Origin: Hemileia vastatrix
Lineage: Eukaryota > Basidiomycota > Pucciniomycetes > Pucciniales > Zaghouaniaceae
Direction of reading: 5' to 3'
Length of the DNA: 64,000 nucleotides
NCBI GenBank assembly: GCA_030280995.1
Contig: JASXTE010000014.1
Coordinates: 26,733,650 to 26,797,649, forward strand
Under the pieces are notes generated by a model. That model had not been told where the DNA came from and ran no database searches. It saw only the letters and a list, made by a program, of their open reading frames with translations. The first letter of the stretch is position 1, and the number at the start of each line of letters is the position of its first letter. Positions 10,736-20,599 of the stretch are shown in pieces. A program made the translations under genes and the position numbers.

Positions 10736-10903
10736 AACAATAAAAAAAATGATAAGTTATACATTTTATTTTATTTAATTTGTAATTTTCAGGTATTCAG
10801 AATAAATCTGTAGCATTAAAGATTCAACTTTAAAGAAATAAAACATAATAAAATATTATGAGTACTGGTTTTTTTTTAACCCCTCAGCTGGTTGAACAGA
10901 AAT

Positions 10904-13900
10904 TTATTTCTGTTTAAATTTTTTAAGAAGGGTGGATAAATTAGAAATTTCTTTTTCAGGTATCCATTTATCAAATTCATTTGATTTCCCTTTAAATCTT
11001 AGTAAATACTCAGTTCCTTTTTCTTTAGTAAGGATTCTTTTCTTGAGTATTTTTTCAATCTCTGCTTTTTCCACAATTTCTTCAGGTTGCTTTTTAGGCC
11101 TTCCCCTTCTTTTTGGAAATAAGTCAGGATCATTTGCATGGTAAGGTTTCAATAATGAGATAGGGAAAACTGGATGTTTCCTATCATATGGAGCATATAA
11201 TATGACTTCCACTGCATTATTCCCAACCATTTTATTTACTACAAAAGGTCCTACAAAGGGATCCTTTAATTTAACATTACCTTGTAAGTTAAAATGTAGT
11301 GTTGATATGAGGACTTCATCTCCCTTTTTAAATTCAAATTCTTTATGAGATTTGTCCCACCTTTTCTTTTCATATTCAAATGCTTTTTGGATGCATTCTT
11401 CTGCATGCTTTCTACACATTTGTTGCATATGAATAAAGGATTTAGTGCCAGGGTGTATATCCAACCTTGGTAGCTTATTTAAAAGATTTACTGGGGTATT
11501 TGGTACATATCCCAGCCAGAGTTCAAATGGTTTCTTCTCTGTTACAGAATGGGTTGTGCTGTTATAAGCAAATTCAAGGCCAGGAATTAATGTTACCCAG
11601 TCATGTGTGAATTTCTCATTGTCTTTGTATTCTAATCCAAAGGCACAATATCTTCTGATCATGTCTTCAAGAGTTTGTATCATCCTCTCAGCCAGCCCAT
11701 CAGTTTGTGGATGGTGTGCTGTAGACAATTTTAATTGACAACCTGATACTTCCATCAAAGATGTCCAGAACTCTGAAGTAAATTTAGGGTCTCTGTCAGA
11801 GATTATGGCTTTGGGGAACCCAGCAGTATTCATCATCTGAGTCCACCATAGTAATGCCAAGTCTTTTGCAGATACCTCTTTATGGGTAGGGATAAACTTA
11901 CACATTTTTGTTAATCTATCCACTATTACCCAGCAAGAATTGAAACTTTCCTTTCCTGCTAATGGCAAGCCAGTTACAAAATCCATGTTTATAATTTCCC
12001 ATGGAGCTTTTGGCTGCTCTATTTGTTGTAACAACCCAGCTCTCTTCCCAGTTAATCTTTTAGATTTCTGACAAGAGTCACATGTTTCAATGTATTTTTG
12101 TACATCCTCTTTCATGTTTATCCACCAGGCTGTATTTTTAACTCTGGTTAATGTTTTGTTAAAGTCAAAATGACCAGCTAAGATGTCATCATGACAAGTA
12201 CTCAACATTAACTCTTTCATAGAAGGTGGTATTACTATTACATTGCTTAACTTTTTCCTGTAATATATATATCCATCTTCAATTGATAGTTTACCTTTTT
12301 CCAACGCATTTTTATACTTTGGAGGCAAGGTTTTAATTAATGCACTCATGGAGGCATTTGTTGGATCATTAAGAATGGTAGATAGTTTAGACAAATCTTT
12401 ATCAGATGAATAATTTTCCAATATAGTTTGCATAAACTCTTCTTCTAAATCCACTATATAAATCCCAAATATATGTATAACCTCATTTTCAGGTACATAA
12501 GCTGGGTTGTCAGCATCATTTGGCAAAGGACTTCTTGATAATAAATCCACATTTGAATGCAATGTTCCTGCTCTGTGAGTAATTGTCATTCTTCCTCTGT
12601 ACTCTTGTACAGCTAGTTGCCATCTAAACATGTGCCTATTAGGTGTTTTCATGTTTAGTAATGATTTTACTGCACTGCAATCTGTTATAAGTTCAAACTT
12701 CTGATCTTCCAGATAGTAATGAAGTTTCTCCAAAGCCCACACCACGGCTAAACATTCTAGCTGTGTGGCACCATACCTTAGTTCTGTCTTTCTTAAGGTT
12801 CTGGATATATAACAGATAACTACTTCAGATAATTTTCCATTTATTATCTGTTTTTGCTGTAAAGCAGCACCCAAACCTATGAAACTTGCATCAGTGTACA
12901 AGATAAAAGGTAGGGTGAAATCTGGCAGTCCCAATATTGGAGCTGACATCAAACATTCCTTTAATTTGTTAAAGGCGTGCTGTCTTTCATTATTCCAAAT
13001 GAAAGCTTCATTCTTCCTGATTAGTGTTGTTAAAGGGGCTGCAATGGATTGGTAATTTTTAATATATTGTCTATAATATCCACACATACCTAAAAAACTT
13101 TGAACCTCTTTTACATTTTTAGGTATCCCAATGTTTTTAATTGCTGCCACTTTATTCTGGTCAACACAAATTTGTAATCCAGATACAACATGTCCAAGTA
13201 CTTTCAAGGATTGAAATCCAAACTTACATTTCTTTAATGCAATAGTCATATTAATTTCATCCATTTTTTGAAAGACTCTTTTCAGGTGATTTAAATGTTC
13301 ATCATATGTTTTTGAAAACACTATGATGTCATCAATATAGACCAATAGCCATCCTTCAACCATTTCTTGATGAAAAACACTATCCATCAATTTTTGGAAG
13401 ACTGAAGGGGCATTCTTTGGGCCAAATGGCATTCTCACATACTTATAAATACCCATATGTGTGGTTATTAATAAGTAATTTTGAGAATCTCTTTCCACAG
13501 GAATCTGGTGGTAACCCTTGTTCCCATCCAGACAGGAAATATATTTTGCTCCTTGTAAGGTAGCATGGATAGAAGCTATCCTTGGTAGAGGGTAAATATC
13601 ATCTACTGTATATGTATTCAGAGCTCTATAATCACCACATAATCTTGCCTTATCTTTTTCATAAGAGATTAATACTGGTGAAATGACACAATACTTAGGT
13701 GTTGTGTCCACTTTTTCAACAATACCCATTTCCAACAACAATTTTATATTGTCTTCAATATCTTTCCTTTTTGCAGGAGATGCTGGGTAAGGTTTCTTTT
13801 TTAAGCTGCCAGGAATATTATCCAGATCACAGCTTAAAGAGATTTTCATCTCATGGTTTTTGACCAATCCTAGTTCATTTGAGCCATGAGCAAATGCCAT

Positions 13901-16777
13901 AGGATATGATTTAATCAATCTCAAAATATCTTCTTGTTCAATATTTGAGAGTTGAGGACTGAAAGAGGCCTTTTGGATTTCATTTTCCAATTCACCCACT
14001 TCATTGGTGGTTCTTCCACCTTGCAGTTGTTCTTCTCTAGGAGAAATGGTATATACTGAATTTTCAGAACATATTTTGAATTTTCTTTTACCATTCACCC
14101 CTATGGTGAAACAACTGTTTGCAGGATCTAGTTTAATGCCAAATTTTGTCAATAAATCATTGCCAATAATAAACCAATCACTACAATTATTATTATCCAT
14201 TACTACAAATGCACAAACTGCTCTAACATATCCATTATTATATTTAAAGAATACAGCAGTTTTGTATTTGCCAATTGGATTTAATACTGAACCAAAACCC
14301 CTCCAGTTCTTTGTCTGAACAGGTTCTAGTTTTTCCTGGTACTTACTATCAAGTTTCATTAATGCATTAAGTGAAACTACACTACCTGCAGCCCCAGTGT
14401 CAAGAATGGCATTCATTTCTTTTCCACATATGATAACAGGTGCTCTGATAGGTGTTATTTTGTAAGTATCATGAGATACATCTTTAATTATTTCAGCTTC
14501 CTCTATGGAAGTTAAAGATGTGTCTGTATGAGGTATAGCATCATTCAGGAACATTATATCCTGTTCTAATACAAATATCTCATTTTCATCATCACTGTAA
14601 GATATGTTACTCTTGCAATCCTCACTGGATTCCACATTCTCATCTTCATGATTACTAGGTTCAGAATTTTGTGAGGTTTCAATAACATTTATTCTTTTCT
14701 TACACGTGTGACCTTTAACCCAAGGTTCATTACATTTGTAACAAGTGTTATTTTCTTGTCTCTTAGGGACAAGGGGAGCTGAAGGTTTTTTCTTTTCCAC
14801 TGGTAACTTACTTGTAGTAGGTTTTACCACTTCAACACTTTGTCTGTAATTACTATACTTGGTTTCATATTTGTGGTTTAATAATATCTCATTGCATATA
14901 TTGATGAATCCAGAGGTGTCTCTGACAGTTTCAGTTCTAGCTACAATAATGTCTCTAACTGATATAGGCAACTTGTATATTATTTTTTCTTTCCACTCTT
15001 CATAATCCATTTTTGGATCCATAGCTTTCATGATTTTTATTAAATTCATTAAGAAGACCATTGGTTTATCTCCAGCATTTGGATTATATCTGGCCCTTTC
15101 ATACAGTCTTTGTTGAGTGATTCTAAATTTTGGGCCACCAAATTGCCTTTCAATTAGTGCCTTCCATTCATTCCAGGAGTAATTAATTCCCTCACTCAAT
15201 ACAGATTCAAACCATAATAAGGCCACATCTGTAAATAAAGATATTAACTTTGAAGTAATTTCTTCATCAGGTAATTTGTATGAAAATTTTAAGTTATCAA
15301 TTCTTTGTATGAATTGTTGCCAATCAGATTTTGAATCCCCGTCAAAAGAAGGGTACTGATCTAACTTAGGCCAGTTCTTTTGGCTAGTTTTTGCTTCCCT
15401 AACCTGAGGAATATTGAGTAATTCACTTACTTTAGAAAGATGATCATTTATTTCATCTTTTACTGATTTTATATTCTCAGAGCCTATGACACTATGTTCA
15501 TGTTCTATCATTGGTTTATCCTCAGAGTGTTTCATAAAAACTGGTACTCTTTCTACATAAGAGGTATTATCCTTTATTGTTTCAGTATTTTTCAAAATGT
15601 TAGCTACTTCAATTTCTACTCTTTGTAACCTATCTTTTATTACAGGTACTTGAGTCAAAGTATCATTAACATTTGAAAAAGACAATTTTACACGTCCCTC
15701 TATGGTAGCCATAATATTCTGAGAGTGTTCTAATTTATTTTCTAAATTTCTAATCTCAGATGTTAATCTTTTATTCTCATTGATTAATTCATTATTTGAA
15801 TTTTCAATAATTTTTAATTTATTGGCTGTGGTACTCAATGATTGTGTTAGCTGTAATAATACATTTTCTGTATTAATGTTTGACTCTTTTGAGAACTCTT
15901 CCAATTTTTCAATTCTTAATAATAATTTACTTATTATTTTTGATTCCATTGGATTCTCTTTTAAAAAATATTCTATTTTTTCTGTGTCCAATTCAGAAGA
16001 CTCATTTTCAGGGTCAAGATTTAATTCATTTGGTTCAATTTTTATATTAATAGTATTTTCCTGGTGATCCATAAAACTATTTACATTGTCCTCATGTAAA
16101 GACAAGTTTAAAATATTCTGTTCAAATGAATAATCCTTTAAATCCTTATCAATAATATCCAATATTTCCTTATCAATCTCATTACCTATAAGTAATTTAT
16201 TGTCAGGTTGATATAATTGATCATAAGAAGTTGGATGACTTACCAAGGTCTTATCCCACTTCCTCTGCCTCTCCTTGCCTTTCCCCTGTAAGGGTGACTG
16301 CTGGAGCCCTGCTGTTGAGGATTGTTGTAGTTTTGGGCGTACCAATCCCATTTCCATTTGCTTACTGTAATTTTTTGGTCCTCCTCTTGGACTGGAGGTG
16401 TTGCTATGGAATTGTTGGTTGCTACTGTTGGTGGTTGAGTCTTTATGTCCACTAGAGCTTGGTTGACTTCTATGAAACCTTGAGCTGCTCTCTTTTCCAG
16501 ATTGTTGATCTGGTCCACTATATTGTTGACTCTTACTATCAAGGTGTTCATTAGGGTGGATAGGGAGTGAACTTGTTCTTGTAATGTATTTTTTGATTTC
16601 TTTATTGAAACCTGCTTTAGAAGCTTTTCCCTTTCCTCCAGAGACATTGACGGAGTGTTGTTTATTATGGGAGAGTCCTGGCCCTCCATTTGAATGTCCT
16701 GTAACAGGTCTTTCAGCTCTAGGTCTTAAGTTATAAGGTTTTACCTTATTACTTACAATGTCATTGTTGTCACACAT
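10904..16777 (-). CDS. Gag-Pol polyprotein of chromovirus element 1
   Basis: I take the Met at 16777 as the start (1957 residues), because element 3 begins at the same relative place; an in-frame Met 16 codons upstream is not matched there. Domains in order: a low-complexity N-terminus; coiled-coil-rich gag to about residue 400; gag core (W-x-x-F-I-x-R-I-D to QFGG) about 475-545; zinc knuckle C-x2-C-x7-H-x-C at about 679; aspartic protease DTGA at 793; reverse transcriptase with YIDD at 1147; RNase H near 1295; integrase HHCC near 1527 and catalytic D1599, D1661, E1697; a GPF module; and a C-terminal chromodomain about 1897-1955. All key residues are present. A single fused frame and a terminal chromodomain are typical of fungal chromoviruses. 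The chromodomain is known in the family to direct integration to modified histones. Confidence 0.95.
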   Translation of the reverse strand: MCDNNDIVSNKVKPYNLRPRAERPVTGHSNGGPGLSHNKQHSVNVSGGKGKASKAGFNKEIKKYITRTSSLPIHPNEHLDSKSQQYSGPDQQSGKESSSRFHRSQPSSSGHKDSTTNSSNQQFHSNTSSPRGGPKNYSKQMEMGLVRPKLQQSSTAGLQQSPLQGKGKERQRKWDKTLVSHPTSYDQLYQPDNKLLIGNEIDKEILDIIDKDLKDYSFEQNILNLSLHEDNVNSFMDHQENTINIKIEPNELNLDPENESSELDTEKIEYFLKENPMESKIISKLLLRIEKLEEFSKESNINTENVLLQLTQSLSTTANKLKIIENSNNELINENKRLTSEIRNLENKLEHSQNIMATIEGRVKLSFSNVNDTLTQVPVIKDRLQRVEIEVANILKNTETIKDNTSYVERVPVFMKHSEDKPMIEHEHSVIGSENIKSVKDEINDHLSKVSELLNIPQVREAKTSQKNWPKLDQYPSFDGDSKSDWQQFIQRIDNLKFSYKLPDEEITSKLISLFTDVALLWFESVLSEGINYSWNEWKALIERQFGGPKFRITQQRLYERARYNPNAGDKPMVFLMNLIKIMKAMDPKMDYEEWKEKIIYKLPISVRDIIVARTETVRDTSGFINICNEILLNHKYETKYSNYRQSVEVVKPTTSKLPVEKKKPSAPLVPKRQENNTCYKCNEPWVKGHTCKKRINVIETSQNSEPSNHEDENVESSEDCKSNISYSDDENEIFVLEQDIMFLNDAIPHTDTSLTSIEEAEIIKDVSHDTYKITPIRAPVIICGKEMNAILDTGAAGSVVSLNALMKLDSKYQEKLEPVQTKNWRGFGSVLNPIGKYKTAVFFKYNNGYVRAVCAFVVMDNNNCSDWFIIGNDLLTKFGIKLDPANSCFTIGVNGKRKFKICSENSVYTISPREEQLQGGRTTNEVGELENEIQKASFSPQLSNIEQEDILRLIKSYPMAFAHGSNELGLVKNHEMKISLSCDLDNIPGSLKKKPYPASPAKRKDIEDNIKLLLEMGIVEKVDTTPKYCVISPVLISYEKDKARLCGDYRALNTYTVDDIYPLPRIASIHATLQGAKYISCLDGNKGYHQIPVERDSQNYLLITTHMGIYKYVRMPFGPKNAPSVFQKLMDSVFHQEMVEGWLLVYIDDIIVFSKTYDEHLNHLKRVFQKMDEINMTIALKKCKFGFQSLKVLGHVVSGLQICVDQNKVAAIKNIGIPKNVKEVQSFLGMCGYYRQYIKNYQSIAAPLTTLIRKNEAFIWNNERQHAFNKLKECLMSAPILGLPDFTLPFILYTDASFIGLGAALQQKQIINGKLSEVVICYISRTLRKTELRYGATQLECLAVVWALEKLHYYLEDQKFELITDCSAVKSLLNMKTPNRHMFRWQLAVQEYRGRMTITHRAGTLHSNVDLLSRSPLPNDADNPAYVPENEVIHIFGIYIVDLEEEFMQTILENYSSDKDLSKLSTILNDPTNASMSALIKTLPPKYKNALEKGKLSIEDGYIYYRKKLSNVIVIPPSMKELMLSTCHDDILAGHFDFNKTLTRVKNTAWWINMKEDVQKYIETCDSCQKSKRLTGKRAGLLQQIEQPKAPWEIINMDFVTGLPLAGKESFNSCWVIVDRLTKMCKFIPTHKEVSAKDLALLWWTQMMNTAGFPKAIISDRDPKFTSEFWTSLMEVSGCQLKLSTAHHPQTDGLAERMIQTLEDMIRRYCAFGLEYKDNEKFTHDWVTLIPGLEFAYNSTTHSVTEKKPFELWLGYVPNTPVNLLNKLPRLDIHPGTKSFIHMQQMCRKHAEECIQKAFEYEKKRWDKSHKEFEFKKGDEVLISTLHFNLQGNVKLKDPFVGPFVVNKMVGNNAVEVILYAPYDRKHPVFPISLLKPYHANDPDLFPKRRGRPKKQPEEIVEKAEIEKILKKRILTKEKGTEYLLRFKGKSNEFDKWIPEKEISNLSTLLKKFKQK
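16240..16689 (-). CDS. ORF nested in gag, +1 frame (element 1)
   Basis: A 149-codon ATG-to-stop frame lies wholly inside the N-terminal gag region, 88 nt after the gag start. The ATG has a good context (CAAATGG). Residues about 15-75 are predicted helical with heptad-like Leu/Val spacing (SLEEREKLLK, then IKK). A KWKWDW motif follows, then a basic tail (PYRGKARRGRG), and the frame ends with Pro-Trp-stop. Element 3 has the same ORF (153 codons) with the same Met-Glu-Gly start, S-x-E-E-x-x-x-L-L-K, IKK, KWKWDW and Pro-Trp-stop. The decayed element 2 keeps WKWDY and the same ending. The gag frame over this stretch is Ser/Gly/Gln-rich and looks less conserved. I do not know any described protein of this kind. 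It may be an overlapping accessory protein or the true first ORF of the element. Confidence 0.65.
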   Translation of the reverse strand: MEGQDSPIINNTPSMSLEEREKLLKQVSIKKSKNTLQEQVHSLSTLMNTLIVRVNNIVDQINNLEKRAAQGFIEVNQALVDIKTQPPTVATNNSIATPPVQEEDQKITVSKWKWDWYAQNYNNPQQQGSSSHPYRGKARRGRGSGIRPW

Positions 16778-17428
16778 TTTTACGTGGAATTTAAAGAATT
16801 GAAAGTTTAGATATGAAAACTTCAAAAAGGAGTTTTATCAGTATTTATCAATACCACTGAAGACAATTTTCTTGCTTACTTATTGGTATGAAGTGAATAT
16901 TTAAGTGCCAAAAGTCAAATATGCTTTTATGTGGTCACTTGATTTAACTGGTCTACAATATGTAGCCGTGTTTTTATATTCAAAAGAAAACAACTGTCAG
17001 TATGATTCTTTCTAAATATTTAATGAATTTTACAAACCAATAAAAGAGAAGATTAAGAGTCCTGTTAAAAGAAAACAATTAATCAGTTTAATTGGTTATC
17101 ATCTGCAAAGATCACAAATTTAATTGGTCTATTGACAGACTCCCACTAAGAACAATTATATGTTAAATTAGTGGTAAAAAATTTTATCTGCAAAGATCTC
17201 AAATTTAATTGGTCTATTAACAGACCCACTAATAACAATTATAAGTTAAATTAGTGGTAAAATTGTTGATTCAATATCACAATTTTATAATATAACAGGG
17301 CTTCTTTTTCTAAAATCACTATATAAGTGACCCCAACCTGTTGTAATTATCCAAATACTTTTATAGGGATATTATTTACGTGCACCTTCTCTTGAAAATT
17401 TCACTTACCAGGATTATAACAGAATTCT

Positions 17429-17446
17429 TGAGGAAAGGCCCCCAAT
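17429..17446 (-). promoter_or_regulatory. Primer binding site of element 1
   Basis: Immediately inside the 5' LTR the minus strand reads ATTGGGGGCCTTTCCTC. Element 3 has ATTGGGGGTTTTTCC at the same place. TGGGGG would pair with a tRNA 3' end in CCCCCA. The tRNA was not identified, and I found no match to the element's own predicted RNA start that would suggest self-priming. Confidence 0.6.
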
Positions 17447-18950
17447 TGTCAGGCTAAAGTCAAGTACAAGGACGTGAACTAGCTTGAATAGTCAGTTGTC
17501 TAGAAGATTTAAATGGTCCTATATGAATACTGTAGTATAAATCCAATAAGTAGTAAAATATAATCAAAATTTCAAAAGGTCTCAGTAATATAATTCTCAC
17601 TAGTTTTATATATGGCTTACAATCTTTGTAGTTGGTAGAAAAATAGATTTTATAATTCAGATACTATTCAAAAGTCTTATAAAAGTACTAATTGATATGT
17701 ATTGTAATTTGTTTGGTTATATTGGTTAATTGTAAATGATAAAGAATGAAGAAATACAACCCAAAAACCTCCTCCTTTTATACACACTGAGTTCCTTAAT
17801 GATTCCCTTGATGTACCACCCAATACACAGTTAATCACGCCTCTAAACAACTAATAGACATTCCCATCAACATTCCCAGTGACCCATGACATAATTAGAA
17901 GAGTAATAACCGCCAAAATCCTGAAATAATAAAGGAAATCCATCAAAATTAAAAGAAAAGACAAAAAGAGAGTATATGCGTATAAAACAATGATATTAAA
18001 GACTAAAGGAGACTTTTTAAGGTTAATAATAGCTTAATAATCAGGGGGATTGACTGTAGAAATAATGGGGCTAATCCTGACATTATACTACGTGAAATTC
18101 CCATTCAAAAATAACCAAAATTAACTGAGAAACCACCCAAAAACTTAAAAAAGAGCGTGAGATGTGGGGTAACTACATGCAGTTCTTGGCAGGCGCTTGC
18201 ACGGGTAAATCCTTGACTAAATTTAGGCGAGTTTAAGCGTGGTGATGAAATAAAGTGCCAAGAGTGAGGTTATTAATGAAATTAGTGCATATAAACAGGG
18301 TCAATGCATTATTAATTAAGCTAGGACACTAAATAAGCGCCTGTCGCCTATTTTAGTGTGTTTCCCCACAGTGGGCGTAGAATGTGGGGTAATTATAGTG
18401 TGAAAAAGCTAACTTTGCTAAAAATGAAGCTATTCACACGGGAAAAAAGCAGGCAGTATGTGGCCAGTACACAGAAGCCATTTCTGGCATAAAAAACACC
18501 AAATTTGAAAAGTGTTATTTTTATGCATTTAAATAGCCAAATCAATAGTTCTAAATGAGCCCAATTGATCTGTCAAAGCGCAATTTTGATATTCTCAATT
18601 TTATAGCGCATATAGTCAACTTTTAAGTGAAATAAAGCGCATTTCTTGTTTTTTGCATAAAACAATGAATATAACAGCTTTAAGTGTACTTAAAAATTAT
18701 GCAGCCTTATACTTAAGGTTCTTAAGATTACCCTAACATATCCCAACTTAATATTAAGTACATAAGACCTATAAAAGGTGGATATATGCGTGTATATAAG
18801 GTGTTATAATGGCATTTTTTTGTGTATTATCATAATTTTACTTATGTATACTATTTGTGTACTCTTATTTATTATTCCCATGTATAGTTCATGTGTTTAA
18901 CATAACTTATAAGTACTTTTTACTCAGTCCTGGAGATATACAGGCTGACA
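17447..18950 (-). repeat. 5' LTR of element 1
   Basis: This 1504-bp LTR drives the element on the minus strand. It keeps TGTCAG at the inner end and CTGACA at the outer end, and AAATT follows at 18951. It is the same family as the solo LTR at 36129-37629 and a diverged relative of the LTR at 60663-61838. Confidence 0.95.
17770..17788 (-). promoter_or_regulatory. LTR TATA box (element 1)
   Basis: The minus strand reads GTGTATAAAAGGAGGAGG, a canonical TATA element. It is about 320 nt before the internal end of the LTR, so transcription probably starts a few tens of bases downstream. The 3' LTR has the same box near 9545. Confidence 0.7.
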
Positions 18951-18955
18951 AAATT

Positions 18956-19346
18956 GGTATGGTTTCCAAGTAATCTTGGTAAATAAACTATATACATACT
19001 AATAAGGTGTTAATATAAATTTTTAAAATAAGTTTGTCAGCACAATCAACAAGCTCAAATAAGGTCATTATTTGCATTAAAATATTATCAAAATAAATTG
19101 GAAAATCAATATGATTCTGCATTATATTTTTACCCGTTCATCATGCAATAATTTTCTATTACAGCTGAGTTATTTCCTTTTGAATTAATTATGAACATAC
19201 ATAGATATCCATATTTTATAGAGAAAGATATTCATGAGAAAGCTCATCTGTCCGTCCACTCAACTCTTCATTATTAATTATTTTCAAAATAAAAAATTTA
19301 TTATAGTAGTGTTTTTGTTGCCATATCCTTTCAAAATTTTATATTT
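18956..19346. other. Right flank of element 1, no gene seen
   Basis: AT-rich sequence continuing the pre-insertion locus. No ORF of note. Confidence 0.4.
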
Positions 19347-20312
19347 TTGTTCATTTTGCTTTTCATAACGTATATGATGAGCTCTAGTTGTTCTTATTTT
19401 CCTCAGGGAAAAATACCTACTAATACCCTTGTACTTAATAAAAGATTCAATGAGATACTCCCTCGATCAACTTCTCATTTTTGCAGGTCTATTTACAATT
19501 TCTGTTGTGTGATTTTGAATATTTCACTCAGTCTAATGAATAAAAGATGAACCTCACAAAAGAACAACTACATAGTTTTTCATTGTTCAATATAAGCTCT
19601 CTCAACATTGATATTAATTTTCCATATCCTGAACAAAATTACCGTGTTTCTGAACAAATCCCTGCTATATTCCACAATGCTTTTATCCACTTTCTTCATC
19701 AATGCAACTTTCCTGGAAAAATGTTTGCTTGGAATCTTAATTGGTTTCAACAGTGGAATCAAGTTTTGGAAAAAATTATCATTAAGCACTGGGATAAAGC
19801 TTTGGAAAATAATTATTTGGTTTCTTATTCAATGGACTCTACTCATATTTCCTACCTAAATAGAATGGGTTCTCTTCATCCCTGGTTTATAGGTTATGCT
19901 GATAAATTATGACTTGGAAAAGATTCTGATAGTTTCCATGAAATAGTTAAAATAAGAAAGTATAAATATAAAATATAAAAGAAAGTAAGAACTAATATTT
20001 TTATCTATTTTTTTTACACAAGCTTATATAAATTTGACATTTTTTTTCAGAATTCTTTTAACCAAACTCATCTTCTTAAACAACTTCCAAGTGGTGAAAC
20101 CTATGAGAGTCTTTTCAAAAACGTCAAATGTTGCTCAGAAACTGAAATTAATGATGAAGGTTCTTTTAAGCGGATTTTATTTCCATGGAGATCTGAAGAA
20201 TTCTCAAGACTTGCACAAAATCTCAACCAGAAACACATTCAAATCCAAGAAAATTCCTCTTATTCAGGAGAAATACTTAAGAACTTGTAATTATATGATA
20301 GATTCAATTTGA
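19347..20312 (+). pseudogene. Unrecognised ORFs, probably exons of one broken gene
   Basis: Two non-overlapping frames are plausible as coding. The first, 19547-19912, gives a Trp/Phe-rich segment (FPGKMFAWNLNWFQQWNQ). The second, about 20050-20289, follows a CAG acceptor-like site and gives a segment with LPSGETYESLF and PWRSEEFSRLAQNLNQKH before a stop. Between them is an intron-like AT-rich stretch with a TTTTTTTTCAG end, but I could not find a donor that joins them in frame. I do not recognise the family. Composition and the decayed neighbours suggest a multicopy gene relic lying downstream of, and converging on, the broken SNF2 gene. Confidence 0.4.
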
Positions 20313-20599
20313 TATCCTCAATCAAGACTCACTTTAATTCTTTTCCAGTCCCCAGGGGTTTGACAAGTGACTTCTATTATCATTATATCTCGCTTCTCTT
20401 AATCCTCAAAAATTAAGACATCTTAATTGTCAAGCCCCAATAAACATTTCCTACATACTTGAACAAATTTTAAATTCTAATGTTAGTTATTTATGAATTC
20501 CCTAATCAATAATCTAGCAGACTCATATTCCTTGTTTCCAATGTTTGGGACACTTAACCTTAAAAAATTAGAACAGATAAATATTTTTAGCTATGATGC

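Larger units (their letters stand above)
9211..18955 (-). mobile_element. Complete Ty3/gypsy chromovirus (element 1)
   Basis: Two 1504-bp direct LTRs (9216-10719 and 17447-18950) flank a 6.7-kb internal region with one Gag-Pol frame on the minus strand. The target duplication AAATT is present at 9211-9215 and 18951-18955. The LTRs start TGTCAG and end CTGACA, except that the outer end at 9216 reads TTTCAG, so one G to T change damaged the terminal TG. Apart from this, the LTR lines I compared by eye were identical. The LTR identity and the intact 1957-codon frame point to a recent insertion that may still be transcribed. Confidence 0.95.

Noticed and set aside
13998..14318. Plus-strand ORFs antisense to Gag-Pol (also near 10932, 15780, 16231)
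   Set aside because: They lie opposite the long minus-strand frame and follow its codon structure; no sign of independent coding.
16228..16250. Splicing of the nested ORF into downstream gag at GTAAGT
   Set aside because: The nearest AG sites in elements 1 and 3 give stops or the wrong phase, so a spliced nested-gag fusion is not supported by sequence.
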